Shown piece after piece: positions 38,609-47,973 of a DNA stretch of 64,000 nucleotides. The translations under genes were made by a program, and so were the position numbers. Where the stretch lies: positions 248,001 through 312,000 of the forward strand of contig CAVRND010000007.1 of assembly GCA_963722495.1 (NCBI GenBank). Direction: 5' to 3'. This stretch comes from Hyphomicrobium_A sp963722495 (lineage in GTDB: Bacteria; Pseudomonadota; Alphaproteobacteria; Rhizobiales; Hyphomicrobiaceae). The notes under the pieces were generated by a model. The model did no database searches and was not told the origin of the DNA. It saw only the letters and a list, made by a program, of their open reading frames with translations. Positions within the stretch are counted from its first letter, which is position 1. Each line of letters begins with the position of its first letter.

Positions 38609-40072
38609 TCAGGCCGCCTGGTCCGCGGCCGCGCGCTCGGCTGATTCGAGCGCGCCCAGCGGGAACACCTTACCCGGGTTCAAGAGCCATTGCGGGTCGA
38701 ACACGCTCTTTATCCGCATCTGCACGGCGAGGTCGGAGGGCGAGAACTGCACCTCCATGAGGTCGCGTTTCTCGATGCCGACCCCATGCTCGCCGGTGAG
38801 GCAGCCGCCGACCGCGACGCAAAGCTTCAATATCTCGGCGCCGGCCAGCTCGGCCCGCCGCGCTTCGTCCGCATCGTTAGCATTGTAAAGGATCAGCGGG
38901 TGCAGGTTGCCGTCGCCGGCGTGGAACACGTTCGCTACTTTCAGGCGATAGGCGGCGCATATCTGCGCGATCTGGCCCAGCACCTCCGGCAGACGCCCGA
39001 GCGGGATGGTGCCGTCCATGCAGTAGTAGTCGGAGATGCGCCCCATGGCGCCGAAGGCCGCCTTGCGCCCCTTCCAGATGCGCGCGCTGTGCTCGGCCGA
39101 GGTGCTCGCCTCGATCACCTTGGGATCGTACGCGCGGGCGATCTCGACGATGTCGCGCAGCAGGCGGGCGATCTCGTCCTCGAAGCCTTCGACCTCGACG
39201 ATCAGCAGCGCCTCGACGTCGAGCGGGTAGCCGGCCTTGGCGTAGGCCTCGCACACGGCGATGGCCGGCTTGTCCATGTACTCGATGGCGACGGGAATGA
39301 TCCCCGATCCGATGATGGCGGCGACACACTGGCCGGCTGCCTCGCACGAGCTGAAGCCGAGCATTACCGGTCGCGCTGCCGCGGCCGTCGGCAAGATGCG
39401 CAGCGTTGCCTCGGTGATGATGCCGAACTGGCCTTCCGAGCCGACGATGAGGGCGAGGAAATCGTAGCCTTCCGAATCGAGGTACGGGCCGCCGATCTCG
39501 ACGATCTCGCCGTCCATCAGGACGATTTTCAGTCCCAGCACGTTGTTGGTCGTCACGCCGTACTTGAGGCAGTGGGCGCCGCCCGAGTTCATGGCGAGGT
39601 TGCCGCCGACGGTGCAGGCGAGCTGGCTCGAGGGATCGGGCGCGTAGAAGAAGCCTTCGGCCGATACCGCATCGGTGATGGCGAGATTGGTGATGCCGGT
39701 TTCGACCGAAATGATGCGGTTGACGAAGTCGGCCTCGAGGACGCGGTTCATGCGCGAGGTGCCGATGACGATCGAGTCGGCCGACGGCAGCGCGCCCCCG
39801 CACAGCGAGGTACCCGCGCCGCGCGGTACAACCTTCAATTGGTTCTGGTAGCAATACTTGAGGACCTTCGACACGTCCTCGGTAGAGCGCGGCAGCACGA
39901 CCGCGAGCGGCATCTGCCGGTAGGCGGACAGGGCGTCGGCTTCGAACGCCCGCCGGCCTTCCTCTTCCGAGATGACACCCTCAAGACCGATCAGCGCCTC
40001 AAGATCTTTGATGATCGAGCTGCTTCGGTCGAGCACGGCCCTGTCGGGCTCCGGCATCCTCGCCAGCGTCAT
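38609..40072 (-). CDS. glcD: Glycolate oxidase subunit GlcD
   Basis: Catalytic FAD subunit (487 residues): VVPRGAGTSLCGGALP and TVGGNLAMNSGGAHCLKYG are FAD-binding; HAGDGNLHPLIL and CLTGEHGVGIEKRDLM are the GlcD/D-lactate dehydrogenase active-site motifs. It oxidises glycolate to glyoxylate. I choose the ATG at 40072, preceded by GGAG, over a TTG 13 codons upstream. It is divergent from a LysR regulator, with 216 bp between. Confidence 0.94.
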   Translation of the reverse strand: MTLARMPEPDRAVLDRSSSIIKDLEALIGLEGVISEEEGRRAFEADALSAYRQMPLAVVLPRSTEDVSKVLKYCYQNQLKVVPRGAGTSLCGGALPSADSIVIGTSRMNRVLEADFVNRIISVETGITNLAITDAVSAEGFFYAPDPSSQLACTVGGNLAMNSGGAHCLKYGVTTNNVLGLKIVLMDGEIVEIGGPYLDSEGYDFLALIVGSEGQFGIITEATLRILPTAAAARPVMLGFSSCEAAGQCVAAIIGSGIIPVAIEYMDKPAIAVCEAYAKAGYPLDVEALLIVEVEGFEDEIARLLRDIVEIARAYDPKVIEASTSAEHSARIWKGRKAAFGAMGRISDYYCMDGTIPLGRLPEVLGQIAQICAAYRLKVANVFHAGDGNLHPLILYNANDADEARRAELAGAEILKLCVAVGGCLTGEHGVGIEKRDLMEVQFSPSDLAVQMRIKSVFDPQWLLNPGKVFPLGALESAERAAADQAA

Positions 40073-40288
40073 GCAAATCTCCGGCTCGGCAATCCCAGCG
40101 GGCGGCGGCAAGGTCTAGATTTGAGTATGGCGCCGCGGCTGGTTGCTGGCATACTGGAAGGATAGTACGACAGTACAGCTTTTCGGCAATTGAGCCGATA
40201 CCTTACAATCGCCGTCCGTCATATTTTGTTTCTTTGCCCACCGCCGGCTGGATCTCCAGCCGAGGACTCATTTCCCAACGGGGGACAA

Positions 40289-41281
40289 GTGACTGCCATT
40301 AGTGATCTCGACATATTCGCACGCGTTGCTCGCACCGGCAACATGTCCGCCGCGGGCCGTGAGATGGGCCTTTCGCCCGCCGTCGTATCGAAGCGCATCA
40401 GCCAGCTCGAAGACCGCCTGGGCGCGCGCCTTTTCCAGCGTACGACCCGCCACCTCACCCTGACCGAGACCGGCGCCGGATATTTCAAGCGCGTCGTCGA
40501 CATCCTCAGCCTATGCGAGGAGGCAGAAGACTTCGTCAGCCGACGCAACACCAAGCCGCGCGGGTTACTGAAGGTTACCATGCCGACGGCCTTCAGCCGC
40601 TTGCACATCGCCCCATACATCGATGACTTCCTCGCCCGCTATCCCGAGATCGAGCTGGATGTCCATATCGGTGACGCGTTCGTCGACATCATCCGCGAAG
40701 GCTTCGACCTCGCCATCCGCATCGGCGAGCTTGAGGATTCCTCGCTCGTCGCGCGGCGGATCGCGCCTGACACCCGCGTGATCTGTGCCGCGCCCGCCTA
40801 CCTCGAGAAGAACGGCATGCCCGCGGACCTCGTCGACCTCGAGGCACACAACTGTCTCGCCACCGACCCGGTCGAAGTGTGGCGGCTCGCGGGCCCGAAG
40901 GGCGAGGTGCAAATGCACCCGCACGCAAACGTGCGCTCCGATTCCGGAGAGTTCATTCGCGAGCTGGTGATGTCGGGCGTCGGCGTCGGGCTGCTGTCGA
41001 CTTGGGACGTCGGGCCGGCGCTGCGCAGCGGCGCCTTGCGCGTCGTGCTGCCGGCTTACCGCGGCACCTCGCATGCCGCCGTGCACGCGGTTTACCCGAG
41101 CCGCGAGTTCATGCCGGCCAAGGTCAACGTGCTGATCGAGTTCCTGGCCGAGCTGTATGGCGCGCAACCCTATTGGGACAAGGACTTGGACCTCAGCAAA
41201 GTCTGCCAGCCCCGCAGCGCGCCAACGCAGATCGCCCGTCGGGTCGGCAAGGCCGCAAGCCAGGCGGCGGCAACACGCTGA
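40289..41281 (+). CDS. LysR-family transcriptional regulator
   Basis: N-terminal winged HTH (ISDLDIFARVARTGNMSAAG, LSPAVVSKRISQLEDRLGAR), then a periplasmic-binding-fold effector domain (YPEIELDVHIGDAFVDIIRE, SLVARRIAPDTRVICAAPAY). The GTG at 40289, preceded by a purine-rich GGGGACAA, gives the family-typical start; the frame is open upstream to a TTG at 40190. Placed between glcDEF (divergent) and cytochrome c-lutABC (same strand), it probably controls one or both; the effector is unknown. Confidence 0.88.
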   Translation: MTAISDLDIFARVARTGNMSAAGREMGLSPAVVSKRISQLEDRLGARLFQRTTRHLTLTETGAGYFKRVVDILSLCEEAEDFVSRRNTKPRGLLKVTMPTAFSRLHIAPYIDDFLARYPEIELDVHIGDAFVDIIREGFDLAIRIGELEDSSLVARRIAPDTRVICAAPAYLEKNGMPADLVDLEAHNCLATDPVEVWRLAGPKGEVQMHPHANVRSDSGEFIRELVMSGVGVGLLSTWDVGPALRSGALRVVLPAYRGTSHAAVHAVYPSREFMPAKVNVLIEFLAELYGAQPYWDKDLDLSKVCQPRSAPTQIARRVGKAASQAAATR

Positions 41282-41395
41282 GCTTTGCGCCACGCCCCCG
41301 GCAAATACGTCGGCGGCGGTGAGCTCCGACCGCTATCCTCCCTTGATCGTCGCCGCGGCATTTGCTCAGGTGGCGGCCAGAACAGGAGGGAGAGC

Positions 41396-41776
41396 ATGAT
41401 GCGCAGCGGACTTCTCGCGATCGCCGCGATCGTTGTCGCCGCCACCGCTCCTGTCACCGCCCAGGATGCTTCGAAGGGCGAAGCCGTATTCAAACGTTGC
41501 CGCGCTTGCCACGCCATCGGTCCTGCGGCCCAGAACAAGGCCGGCCCGGTGTTGACCGGCATCGTGGGCAAGAAGATCGCGTCCGTCCCCGGTTTCAACT
41601 ACTCGGATGCGTTGAAGGAGGAGGCGGCCAAGGGCGGGGCGTGGACGGAGGCCAAGCTGACAGCGTTCCTGCAGTCGCCCGACACCGCCATACCCAACAA
41701 CGTCATGGCGTTTCCCGGCATCAAGAATCCCAGCGACCTCAACGATCTCGTCGCCTTCCTGAAGCTGCACAAGTAG
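41396..41776 (+). CDS. Small class I cytochrome c (periplasmic)
   Basis: Signal peptide MMRSGLLAIAAIVVAATAPV, heme-binding FKRCRACHAIG, distal Met in NNVMAFPGIKNPSD, and an ending LNDLVAFLKLHK typical of mitochondrial-type cytochrome c. AGGAGGG precedes two adjacent ATG codons (41396, 41399). It lies 29 bp before lutA, so it may carry electrons from the 2-hydroxyacid dehydrogenases, an inference from position only. Confidence 0.93.
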   Translation: MMRSGLLAIAAIVVAATAPVTAQDASKGEAVFKRCRACHAIGPAAQNKAGPVLTGIVGKKIASVPGFNYSDALKEEAAKGGAWTEAKLTAFLQSPDTAIPNNVMAFPGIKNPSDLNDLVAFLKLHK

Positions 41777-41805
41777 CTTTCCTGCCTCGAGCTGGCGGAC
41801 CACCG

Positions 41806-42594
41806 ATGACCGAAGGCTATGCAAGACGGCCGCGCGTCGGGCTCTTCGTCACGTGCCTCGTCGACTTGATGCGGCCGTCGGTTGGCTTTGCGGCCGTGCG
41901 CCTGCTGGAAGCGGCGGGATGCGAAGTGGTCGTACCGCGCGCGCAGACGTGCTGCGGCCAGCCGGCCTACAACAGTGGCGACAAGCAGAGCGCGCGCTCT
42001 ATCGCCTTGAAGGCGATGGCGGCGTTCGAAGGCGTCGACTACGTCGTCGCGCCGTCCGGCTCGTGCGCGGGGATGCTCAAGCTTCACTATCCGCGCCTCA
42101 TGGCTGGTGACGCGGGGGACGAAGGTCGCGCGCGGGCGTTCGCCGAGCGCGTCCACGAGCTGGTCTCCTTCCTCGTCGACGTGCGCGGCATGTCGGCGGT
42201 GCCGGGCCGCTTCAGCGGTCGCGTCACCTATCACGACGGCTGCTCGGGCCTGCGCGAGTTGAAGATCAAACAGCAGCCGCGCCACTTGCTTGCCGCCGTG
42301 CCTGGGCTCGAGCTGATCGAGATGCCGGGCACCGAGACGTGCTGCGGTTTCGGCGGGCTGTTCTCGGTGAAATTTCCCGACATTTCCAATGCCATGGTGA
42401 CGGCGAAGACGACGAACATCGCAGGCGCTGAGCCCGACATGGTGCTGTCCGGTGAGCTTGGCTGCCTGATGAACGTTGCCGGCAAGCTGGCGCGGCAGGG
42501 CTCGCGCATTGCCTGCCGCCATATCGCTGAGGTGCTGGCCGGCGAGATGGCCGATCCGCCCATCGCCCAGGCGGCTCCGCGGGGCGTGTCGTGA
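41806..42594 (+). CDS. lutA: Lactate utilisation protein A (CCG-domain Fe-S protein)
   Basis: A 262-residue YkgE/LutA-type protein with two CCG domains: AQTCCGQPAYNSGD / GSCAGMLKLHYP, and YHDGCSGLRELKIKQQPRHL / ETCCGFGGLFSVKFP. With LutB and LutC it forms an L-lactate oxidising complex in other bacteria. Its stop overlaps the lutB start by 4 nt (GTGA). Confidence 0.93.
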   Translation: MTEGYARRPRVGLFVTCLVDLMRPSVGFAAVRLLEAAGCEVVVPRAQTCCGQPAYNSGDKQSARSIALKAMAAFEGVDYVVAPSGSCAGMLKLHYPRLMAGDAGDEGRARAFAERVHELVSFLVDVRGMSAVPGRFSGRVTYHDGCSGLRELKIKQQPRHLLAAVPGLELIEMPGTETCCGFGGLFSVKFPDISNAMVTAKTTNIAGAEPDMVLSGELGCLMNVAGKLARQGSRIACRHIAEVLAGEMADPPIAQAAPRGVS

Positions 42595-44012
42595 AGCGCG
42601 CCACAGCCTTCGAATCCGGCGTTGCCGCGGCGCTGGCCAATCCTTCGCTGCAGGCGGCGCTTGCCGACGTTCCGGCCGGGTTCGTCGCCGGACGCGCCCG
42701 CGCCAAGGCGGCGCTCCCCGAATTCGAGGCGCTGCGGCGCGTCGGCCGCGACATCCGCGATCACACGCTGGCGCACCTCGACCTCTACCTCGAAGCGTTC
42801 GAGCGCAACGCCGAGCGCGCCGGCTCGCGCGTGCATTGGGCGGCGAGCGGCGCCGACGCCTGCGACATCATCCTGGGCATCTGCCGCGAGGCGGGTGCGC
42901 GCGTCGTCACCAAGAGCAAGTCGATGGTCTCCGAGGAGGTCGGCCTGCGTGCGCGCCTCGAGGCCGCCGCGCTCGACGTGGTCGAGACCGATCTCGGCGA
43001 GTACATCATCCAGATCCGCGGCGAGACACCGAGCCACATCATCGCCCCGGCCATCCACTTGCGCGCCGGCGACGTCGCCGACGAGTTCCGCCGCCGCCAC
43101 GGTCATTTGGCAGCCGAGCGCGATCTGTCCGCCCCCGAGGCGCTGGTGGGAGAGGCGCGCGGCGTGCTGCGCGAGAAATTCCTCAGCGCCGAGGTCGGCA
43201 TTACCGGGGCCAACTTTCTCGTCGCCGAAACGGGATCGGCTATCGTCGTCACCAACGAGGGCAACGCCGACCTGACGATGTCGCTACCCAAGGTGCACAT
43301 CGTGTTGGCCTCGATCGACAAGGTGGTGCCGACGCTGAACGACGCCTGGCCGCTGCTGCGCCTCCTGGCGCGCTCGGCGACGGGGCAGGAGTTCACCGCC
43401 TACACAACGCTGGTCACCGGGCCGCGGCGCCCGGGCGACATCGACGGGCCCGAGGCGTGCCACGTCGTCATCGTCGACAACGGCCGCTCGGAGCTGCTCC
43501 GCTCGAAGTTGCGGCCGGTTTTGCGGTGCATCCGCTGCGGCGCCTGCATGAACCATTGCCCGGTCTACTGCGCCATCGGCGGACACGCCTACGGCTCGGT
43601 CTATCCCGGCCCGATCGGGGCGGTGCTGACGCCGGCGCTGGCCGGACTGCCGGAGGCCGGACACCTCGCCCAGGCCTCGACGTTCTGCGGGCGATGCGAA
43701 GAGGTGTGCCCGGTCGAAATTCCGCTCGTATCGCTGATGCGGCATTGGCGCGAGATGGCGATCGAAGAGCCCGGCTCGTGGCGAAGCCGCACGCTGCTGC
43801 GCGCCTGGGCCTGGTTCGCCGAGCATCCGCGCGCCTATCGGCCTATCGCGAGGATGGCCGCGGGCACGCTCGGCCTACTGGGGCGCACACGCGGAAGACT
43901 GACCGCGTTGCCGTTCGGCGAGCGCTGGACGCGGCATCGCGACTTCCCGGCGCCGCAGGGACGCACGTTCCAGGATCTCTATGCGCGGCGTAAGCGCGAG
44001 GCACTACCGTGA
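42591..44012 (+). CDS. lutB: Lactate utilisation iron-sulfur protein LutB
   Basis: A 473-residue protein. Its LUD domain has GARVVTKSKSMVSEEVGL, ETPSHIIAPAIHL, GITGANFLVAETGSAIVVTN and YTTLVTGPRR. Two 4Fe-4S motifs follow (CIRCGACMNHCPVYC and CGRCEEVCPVEIP). GTG start coupled to lutA, and end coupled to lutC by GTGA. Confidence 0.94.
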   Translation: MKRATAFESGVAAALANPSLQAALADVPAGFVAGRARAKAALPEFEALRRVGRDIRDHTLAHLDLYLEAFERNAERAGSRVHWAASGADACDIILGICREAGARVVTKSKSMVSEEVGLRARLEAAALDVVETDLGEYIIQIRGETPSHIIAPAIHLRAGDVADEFRRRHGHLAAERDLSAPEALVGEARGVLREKFLSAEVGITGANFLVAETGSAIVVTNEGNADLTMSLPKVHIVLASIDKVVPTLNDAWPLLRLLARSATGQEFTAYTTLVTGPRRPGDIDGPEACHVVIVDNGRSELLRSKLRPVLRCIRCGACMNHCPVYCAIGGHAYGSVYPGPIGAVLTPALAGLPEAGHLAQASTFCGRCEEVCPVEIPLVSLMRHWREMAIEEPGSWRSRTLLRAWAWFAEHPRAYRPIARMAAGTLGLLGRTRGRLTALPFGERWTRHRDFPAPQGRTFQDLYARRKREALP

Positions 44013-44680
44013 GCCGCGCCCGCATCCTCGGCGACATCCGCACCACGCTGGACGCGGACACGAGCGAAGCCGCCCGGCGTGCGAGCGTTGCTGACCGCTT
44101 GGCGCATCCCTTCGCGCATCCGCGCCCCGGCCGCACGCGACTGGCTGCAAGCGAGCTCCTACAACAATTCAAGGACTACCAGCGGACGCTCGGTGTCGAC
44201 CTGATCGAGGTCGGCACGGCGGCGGAGATTCCGGCCGCGATCTCCAGATATCTGCTCGGACTTGGCCTTCCGTTGCGCCTGCGGCGTGGCGCCGACCCGC
44301 TGCTGGCCGGTTTGCCTTGGGAAGATGCCTCGTCGCTCGTCGTCGATATCGGCGCGGCTGAGGATGGAGATGCCGTCGGACTGTCGCGCGCCGTTGCCGG
44401 CGTTGCCGAGACGGGCACGCTGGCGCTGGCTTCGGGGCCCGACAACCCGGTGACGCTCGGGTTCGTGCCCGACACCCACATTGTCGTGCTGCGTGCCGAC
44501 GCGATCGTCGGTAGCTACGAGGAAGCGTGCGCGATGGTGTTGGCCGAAACCGGTGGCGTCATGCCCCGCACGCTGAACCTCGTCACGGGCGCTTCGCGCA
44601 CTGGTGACATCGGCGGCAAGATCGTCATGGGCGCGCACGGACCGCGGCGGCTAGCGATCTTCCTTCTCGGAAACGGCTGA
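44009..44680 (+). CDS. lutC: Lactate utilisation protein LutC
   Basis: A 223-residue LUD-domain protein: SSLVVDIGAAEDGDAVGLSR, GVAETGTLALASGPDN, VPDTHIVVLRADAIVGSYE and LVTGASRTGDIGGKIVMGAH are all LutC-typical. GTG start overlapping the lutB stop. Last gene of cytochrome c-lutABC. Confidence 0.93.
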   Translation: MSRARILGDIRTTLDADTSEAARRASVADRLAHPFAHPRPGRTRLAASELLQQFKDYQRTLGVDLIEVGTAAEIPAAISRYLLGLGLPLRLRRGADPLLAGLPWEDASSLVVDIGAAEDGDAVGLSRAVAGVAETGTLALASGPDNPVTLGFVPDTHIVVLRADAIVGSYEEACAMVLAETGGVMPRTLNLVTGASRTGDIGGKIVMGAHGPRRLAIFLLGNG

Positions 44681-44688
44681 CGGGGTAG

Positions 44689-44901
44689 CTATCGCTTGCG
44701 GCAGCTCTGCAGGCAGCTCGAGTACTGTCTCTCACAAGACGCTGAGCCCTTGGTCTGGATGCGGCACTGATTGTAGGCCTGGGCGCAGCTTCCTCCGCAA
44801 CCGCCCTCCGCCTCGGCAGGTCCGAAATACGTGACCGCAGCGAGGATGGCGGCGGCGACTGCGCCGGCCGCTAAAGCCAAAAGATTCGCGCGAACAACCA
44901 A
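44689..44901 (-). CDS. Small exported Cys-rich protein
   Basis: A 70-residue product: a hydrophobic signal/anchor (LLALAAGAVAAAILAAVTYF), then a ~38-residue mature part with six cysteines spaced C-x3-C-x6-C-x9-C-x6-C-x3-C, an exactly symmetric pattern. Two similar units (SCAQAYNQC and SCERQYSSC) suggest a disulfide-linked helical hairpin. The start is a TTG (44901), so it is uncertain. No family recognised. Confidence 0.6.
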   Translation of the reverse strand: MVVRANLLALAAGAVAAAILAAVTYFGPAEAEGGCGGSCAQAYNQCRIQTKGSASCERQYSSCLQSCRKR

Positions 44902-45033
44902 TTCGTTCTCCCGCCGCTTGCGGCAAACGCTTCGGCCCGTTGAAACGGATACCCTGAGAAATGCCCTTTATGCCCTGGGTTCGAGTTAACGTCCCCTAGG
45001 ATGAACACAAGCTGAACCGGCGCGCTAGGGGGT

Positions 45034-46416
45034 TTAAAAAGCATACTCTTCAAAGACATGGTCGATGTGGCCCGACCACGGCCCCTGATAACGTTCGATC
45101 AGCCGGTCGGCCAGCGTGCAGCCGGAAATTGCCACCTCATCGAGGATGTCGAGGTACACCGCCTCGTCCTGGCTGGCGGCATTGATCCGCCGCCGGGCGC
45201 GCAGGCCGCGGCGGGAGATGCGCAGCACCTCGCGGGCGATGTGCTGCACCGTCGTATCGCGGAACGGGGTCGCCAGGGCGCTCTTGGGCACCGCGTTGCG
45301 CAGCGTCTCGCGCTCCTCCGCGGTCCAGTCCTTGACGAGGTCCCAGGCGGCGTCGAGGGCCTGCGCATCGTACAACAGGCCGACCCAGAAGGCGGGCAGC
45401 GCGCAGATACGCTGCCAGGGTCCGCTGTCGGCGCCGCGCATCTCCAGGAAGCGTTTGAGGCGCACCTCGGGAAATAGGGTCGTCAGGTGGTCGGACCAGT
45501 CGTCGAGCGTCGGCCGCTCGCCCGGCAACTGCGGTAGCTTGCCTTCGAGGAACTGCTGGAACGAGGCGCCGGAGGCGTCGATGTAGCGGCCGTGGCGGTA
45601 GACGAAGTACATCGGGACGGCCAGCGCATAGTCGACGTAGCGCTCGTAGCCCATGCCGTCCTCGAAGGCGAAGGGTAGCATGCCGGTACGGCGGCGGTCG
45701 GTGTCGCGCCAGACCTCGCTGCGCATCGATTTGAAACCGTTGAGGCGGCTCTCCGTGAACGGCGAGGAGGCGAACAGCGCCGTCGCGATCGGCTGCAATG
45801 CGAGCGAGACGCGCAGCTTCTTGACCATGTCGGCTTCGTCGGCGAAGTCGAGGTTCACCTGGATGGTCGCCGTGCGGTACATCATGTCGAGGCCGCGCGA
45901 GCCGACCGTCGGCATGTAGCGCGTCATGATGGAGTAGCGCTCCTTCGGCATGTGCGGCGTCTCGGCCAAAGTCCATTTGGGCGAGAAGCCGAGGCCGAGG
46001 AAGCCGATGCCCAGCGGCTCGCCAACGCTGAGCACCTCGCGCAGGTGCTGGCGCGTTTCCGCCGCCGTGTCGTGCAGCGTTTCAACCGGGCTGCCGGAGA
46101 GCTCGAACTGTCCGCCCGGCTCGAGACTGATGTTGCCGCCGAGCGCGCCTTCCGGCCGCTTCAGCGCGATGATCTTGTCGCCTTCGAGAATCGGCTGCCA
46201 GCCGAACCGTGAGATCAGCGCCCTCATCAACCCGGAGATGCTGCGCTCTCCCTCATAGGGAACGGGGGTCAGCGTGTCGGTATGGAAGACGAACTTCTCG
46301 TGCTCCGTGCCGATCCGCCACGCGGGTTTGGGCTTTTCGCCCGCGGCGATCCAGGCGACGAGGTCGTCTCGCGATCGCACGAGGTCGCCTGGCGCGCCAT
46401 CTTCACGTGTCGACAT
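45034..46416 (-). CDS. gshA: Glutamate-cysteine ligase, plant/alphaproteobacterial type
   Basis: A 460-residue enzyme joining glutamate and cysteine as the first step of glutathione synthesis. It contains WRIGTEHEKFVF, GGNISLEPGGQFELSGSP, GIGFLGLGFSPKW, MTRYMPTVGSRGLDMMYRT, VNLDFADEADMVKK and FLEMRGADSGPW, matching the plant-type GCL. ATG at 46416. Confidence 0.95.
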   Translation of the reverse strand: MSTREDGAPGDLVRSRDDLVAWIAAGEKPKPAWRIGTEHEKFVFHTDTLTPVPYEGERSISGLMRALISRFGWQPILEGDKIIALKRPEGALGGNISLEPGGQFELSGSPVETLHDTAAETRQHLREVLSVGEPLGIGFLGLGFSPKWTLAETPHMPKERYSIMTRYMPTVGSRGLDMMYRTATIQVNLDFADEADMVKKLRVSLALQPIATALFASSPFTESRLNGFKSMRSEVWRDTDRRRTGMLPFAFEDGMGYERYVDYALAVPMYFVYRHGRYIDASGASFQQFLEGKLPQLPGERPTLDDWSDHLTTLFPEVRLKRFLEMRGADSGPWQRICALPAFWVGLLYDAQALDAAWDLVKDWTAEERETLRNAVPKSALATPFRDTTVQHIAREVLRISRRGLRARRRINAASQDEAVYLDILDEVAISGCTLADRLIERYQGPWSGHIDHVFEEYAF

Positions 46417-46778
46417 TCAGCGGGCCTCGGCTGTCAGGTGCGGTGAAGTCTTTTCAGATCCGGGGGTTGGCGATGCGGCCCACGCGCGCGGGCGTGAGGA
46501 TCATAACCGCCACCCCTTGAGCTTTTCGAAACGCGAGCCTGTAAGGCCTCGACGTGGGGTGTGCAACCTGTCGCCTGCCGTGGCAGCGCGGCACATGCAG
46601 CTACCATAAAAAAACACTATTGCACGGGTCGAATTGTGTGCTGGATCGTTTTGTCGTCTCGACGGGATTGGCCGCTGACCGCCGTTGGTTGTTGCGTAAT
46701 GCACAGGCGGGTAGAAGTCACTGTCATGCCGGTCCTCGCGCTCTTTCGCCTTTGCTCGCAACCCTATGGGAGACCACA

Positions 46779-47123
46779 ATGAAAAAGTACCTGGCCGCCG
46801 TTGCCCTCTGCGGCCTTTTCGCCACCCCGGTCCTCGCCGCCAACGCGGCGGTCAACTCGGCGGTCAAGACCTTCGACACGGTCGGCAACGATGCCGCCAA
46901 GCTCAAGGTCTATTGTGAGATGAGCAAGGTCATGTCGTCGGCCGACGCCGAGGACGACAGCAAGTCCGAAGCCCTCGACAAGCAGATGGACGGCTTCATG
47001 AAGGACCTTGGCCCTGAGTTCCAGACCGCGTTCGAGGCGGGCGCCGATCTTGATCCGGAATCGGCTGACGGCAAGACCTACGATGCCGCGATGGACAAGC
47101 TCGACGACAAGTGCGGCAAGTAA
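46779..47123 (+). CDS. Small exported acidic protein of unknown function
   Basis: A 114-residue product with signal peptide MKKYLAAVALCGLFATPVLA, then an acidic mature protein (EDDSKSEALDKQMDGF, DLDPESADGKTYDAAMDKL) with two Cys (VYCEM and DKCGK) likely forming a disulfide in the periplasm. No family recognised. It lies between gshA and rsmE on the opposite strand. The preceding 46417-46778 (362 bp) shows no other gene or clear signal. Confidence 0.75.
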   Translation: MKKYLAAVALCGLFATPVLAANAAVNSAVKTFDTVGNDAAKLKVYCEMSKVMSSADAEDDSKSEALDKQMDGFMKDLGPEFQTAFEAGADLDPESADGKTYDAAMDKLDDKCGK

Positions 47124-47138
47124 GTCGCGCACGTATCG

Positions 47139-47188
47139 TTGAAATGTTTTTGCGAGGCTGCCCGCGAGGGCGGCCTCGTCGCATTTCA
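47139..47188. terminator. Hairpin between convergent genes
   Basis: A GC-rich stem (47153-47163 with 47168-47178, one mismatch) is flanked by complementary TTGAAATG / CATTTCAA ends. It sits in the 67 bp between the stops of two convergent genes, fitting a bidirectional terminator, though without a clear T tail. Confidence 0.5.
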
Positions 47189-47190
47189 AG

Positions 47191-47931
47191 CTAGCGCCAG
47201 TCGCCGAGCGTGGCATTGACGAGTGCCAGCGCGGCCACGGCCGCCGTGTCGGCGCGCATGATGCGCGGTCCGAGCGAGATCGGTAGTGCAAACGGTTTTT
47301 CGTGCAACAGCGCGCGCTCGGCGGGATCGAAACCTCCCTCGGGTCCGATGAGGACGGCGAGCGGCGCGCCCTCGATAGCGGACAACGCCGCGAGCGGATT
47401 CGCCACGTCGGCAGCTTCGTCGCAGAAGATCAGCGTGCGCTTGTGGTCCCAAGCCGAGAGCGCGGCCTCAAGCTTCAACGGCTCGCCCACCGTCGGGACG
47501 CGCAGCACGCCGCATTGCTCGGCCGCTTCGATGGCGTTGGCGCGCATGCGTTCCAAATTGACGCGCGCGGCGATGGTGTGATGCGTCAGCACCGGCTGCA
47601 GATGCGCGACACCCATCTCGGTGGCCTTCTGCACCATGTAGTCGAGTCGCGTGTGCTTCAACGGTGCGAAGAGATAGTGCACGTCGGGGCCGCCCGCCTG
47701 GGCACGCGTCTGCACTAGGCATTCCAGCGTGCAGCGCCGTTTGCCGGTCGCTGCGATCCGCGCCTGCCACTCGCCGTCGCTGCCGTTGAAGATGAGGATC
47801 TCCGCGCTGGAACCGAGCCTCAGGACGTTGAGCAGATAGTTGGCCTGCTCGGGCGTGCACGCAATCGCCGCTCCGGCGGCCAGCGGTGGCTCGACGAACA
47901 GCCTCACGTCGTGAAAATTTGTGCTTCGCAT
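47191..47931 (-). CDS. rsmE: 16S rRNA (uracil(1498)-N3)-methyltransferase
   Basis: SPOUT-fold methyltransferase: HYLFAPLKHTRLDYMVQKAT, TEMGVAHLQPVLTHHTIA, EAAEQCGVLRVPTV, AVLIGPEGGFDPAERALL and ISLGPRIMRADTAAVAALAL. The ATG at 47931 gives the expected N-terminus (MRSTNFHDVRLFVEPPL); the frame is open a little further upstream. Confidence 0.94.
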   Translation of the reverse strand: MRSTNFHDVRLFVEPPLAAGAAIACTPEQANYLLNVLRLGSSAEILIFNGSDGEWQARIAATGKRRCTLECLVQTRAQAGGPDVHYLFAPLKHTRLDYMVQKATEMGVAHLQPVLTHHTIAARVNLERMRANAIEAAEQCGVLRVPTVGEPLKLEAALSAWDHKRTLIFCDEAADVANPLAALSAIEGAPLAVLIGPEGGFDPAERALLHEKPFALPISLGPRIMRADTAAVAALALVNATLGDWR

Positions 47932-47973
47932 GCCGCTATTAGCCAACTCTGGCCGCTGGGCGCAATGCGCCAC

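Noticed and set aside
38690..40165. Plus-strand frame of ~490 codons
   Set aside because: Antisense to glcD; no recognisable domain.
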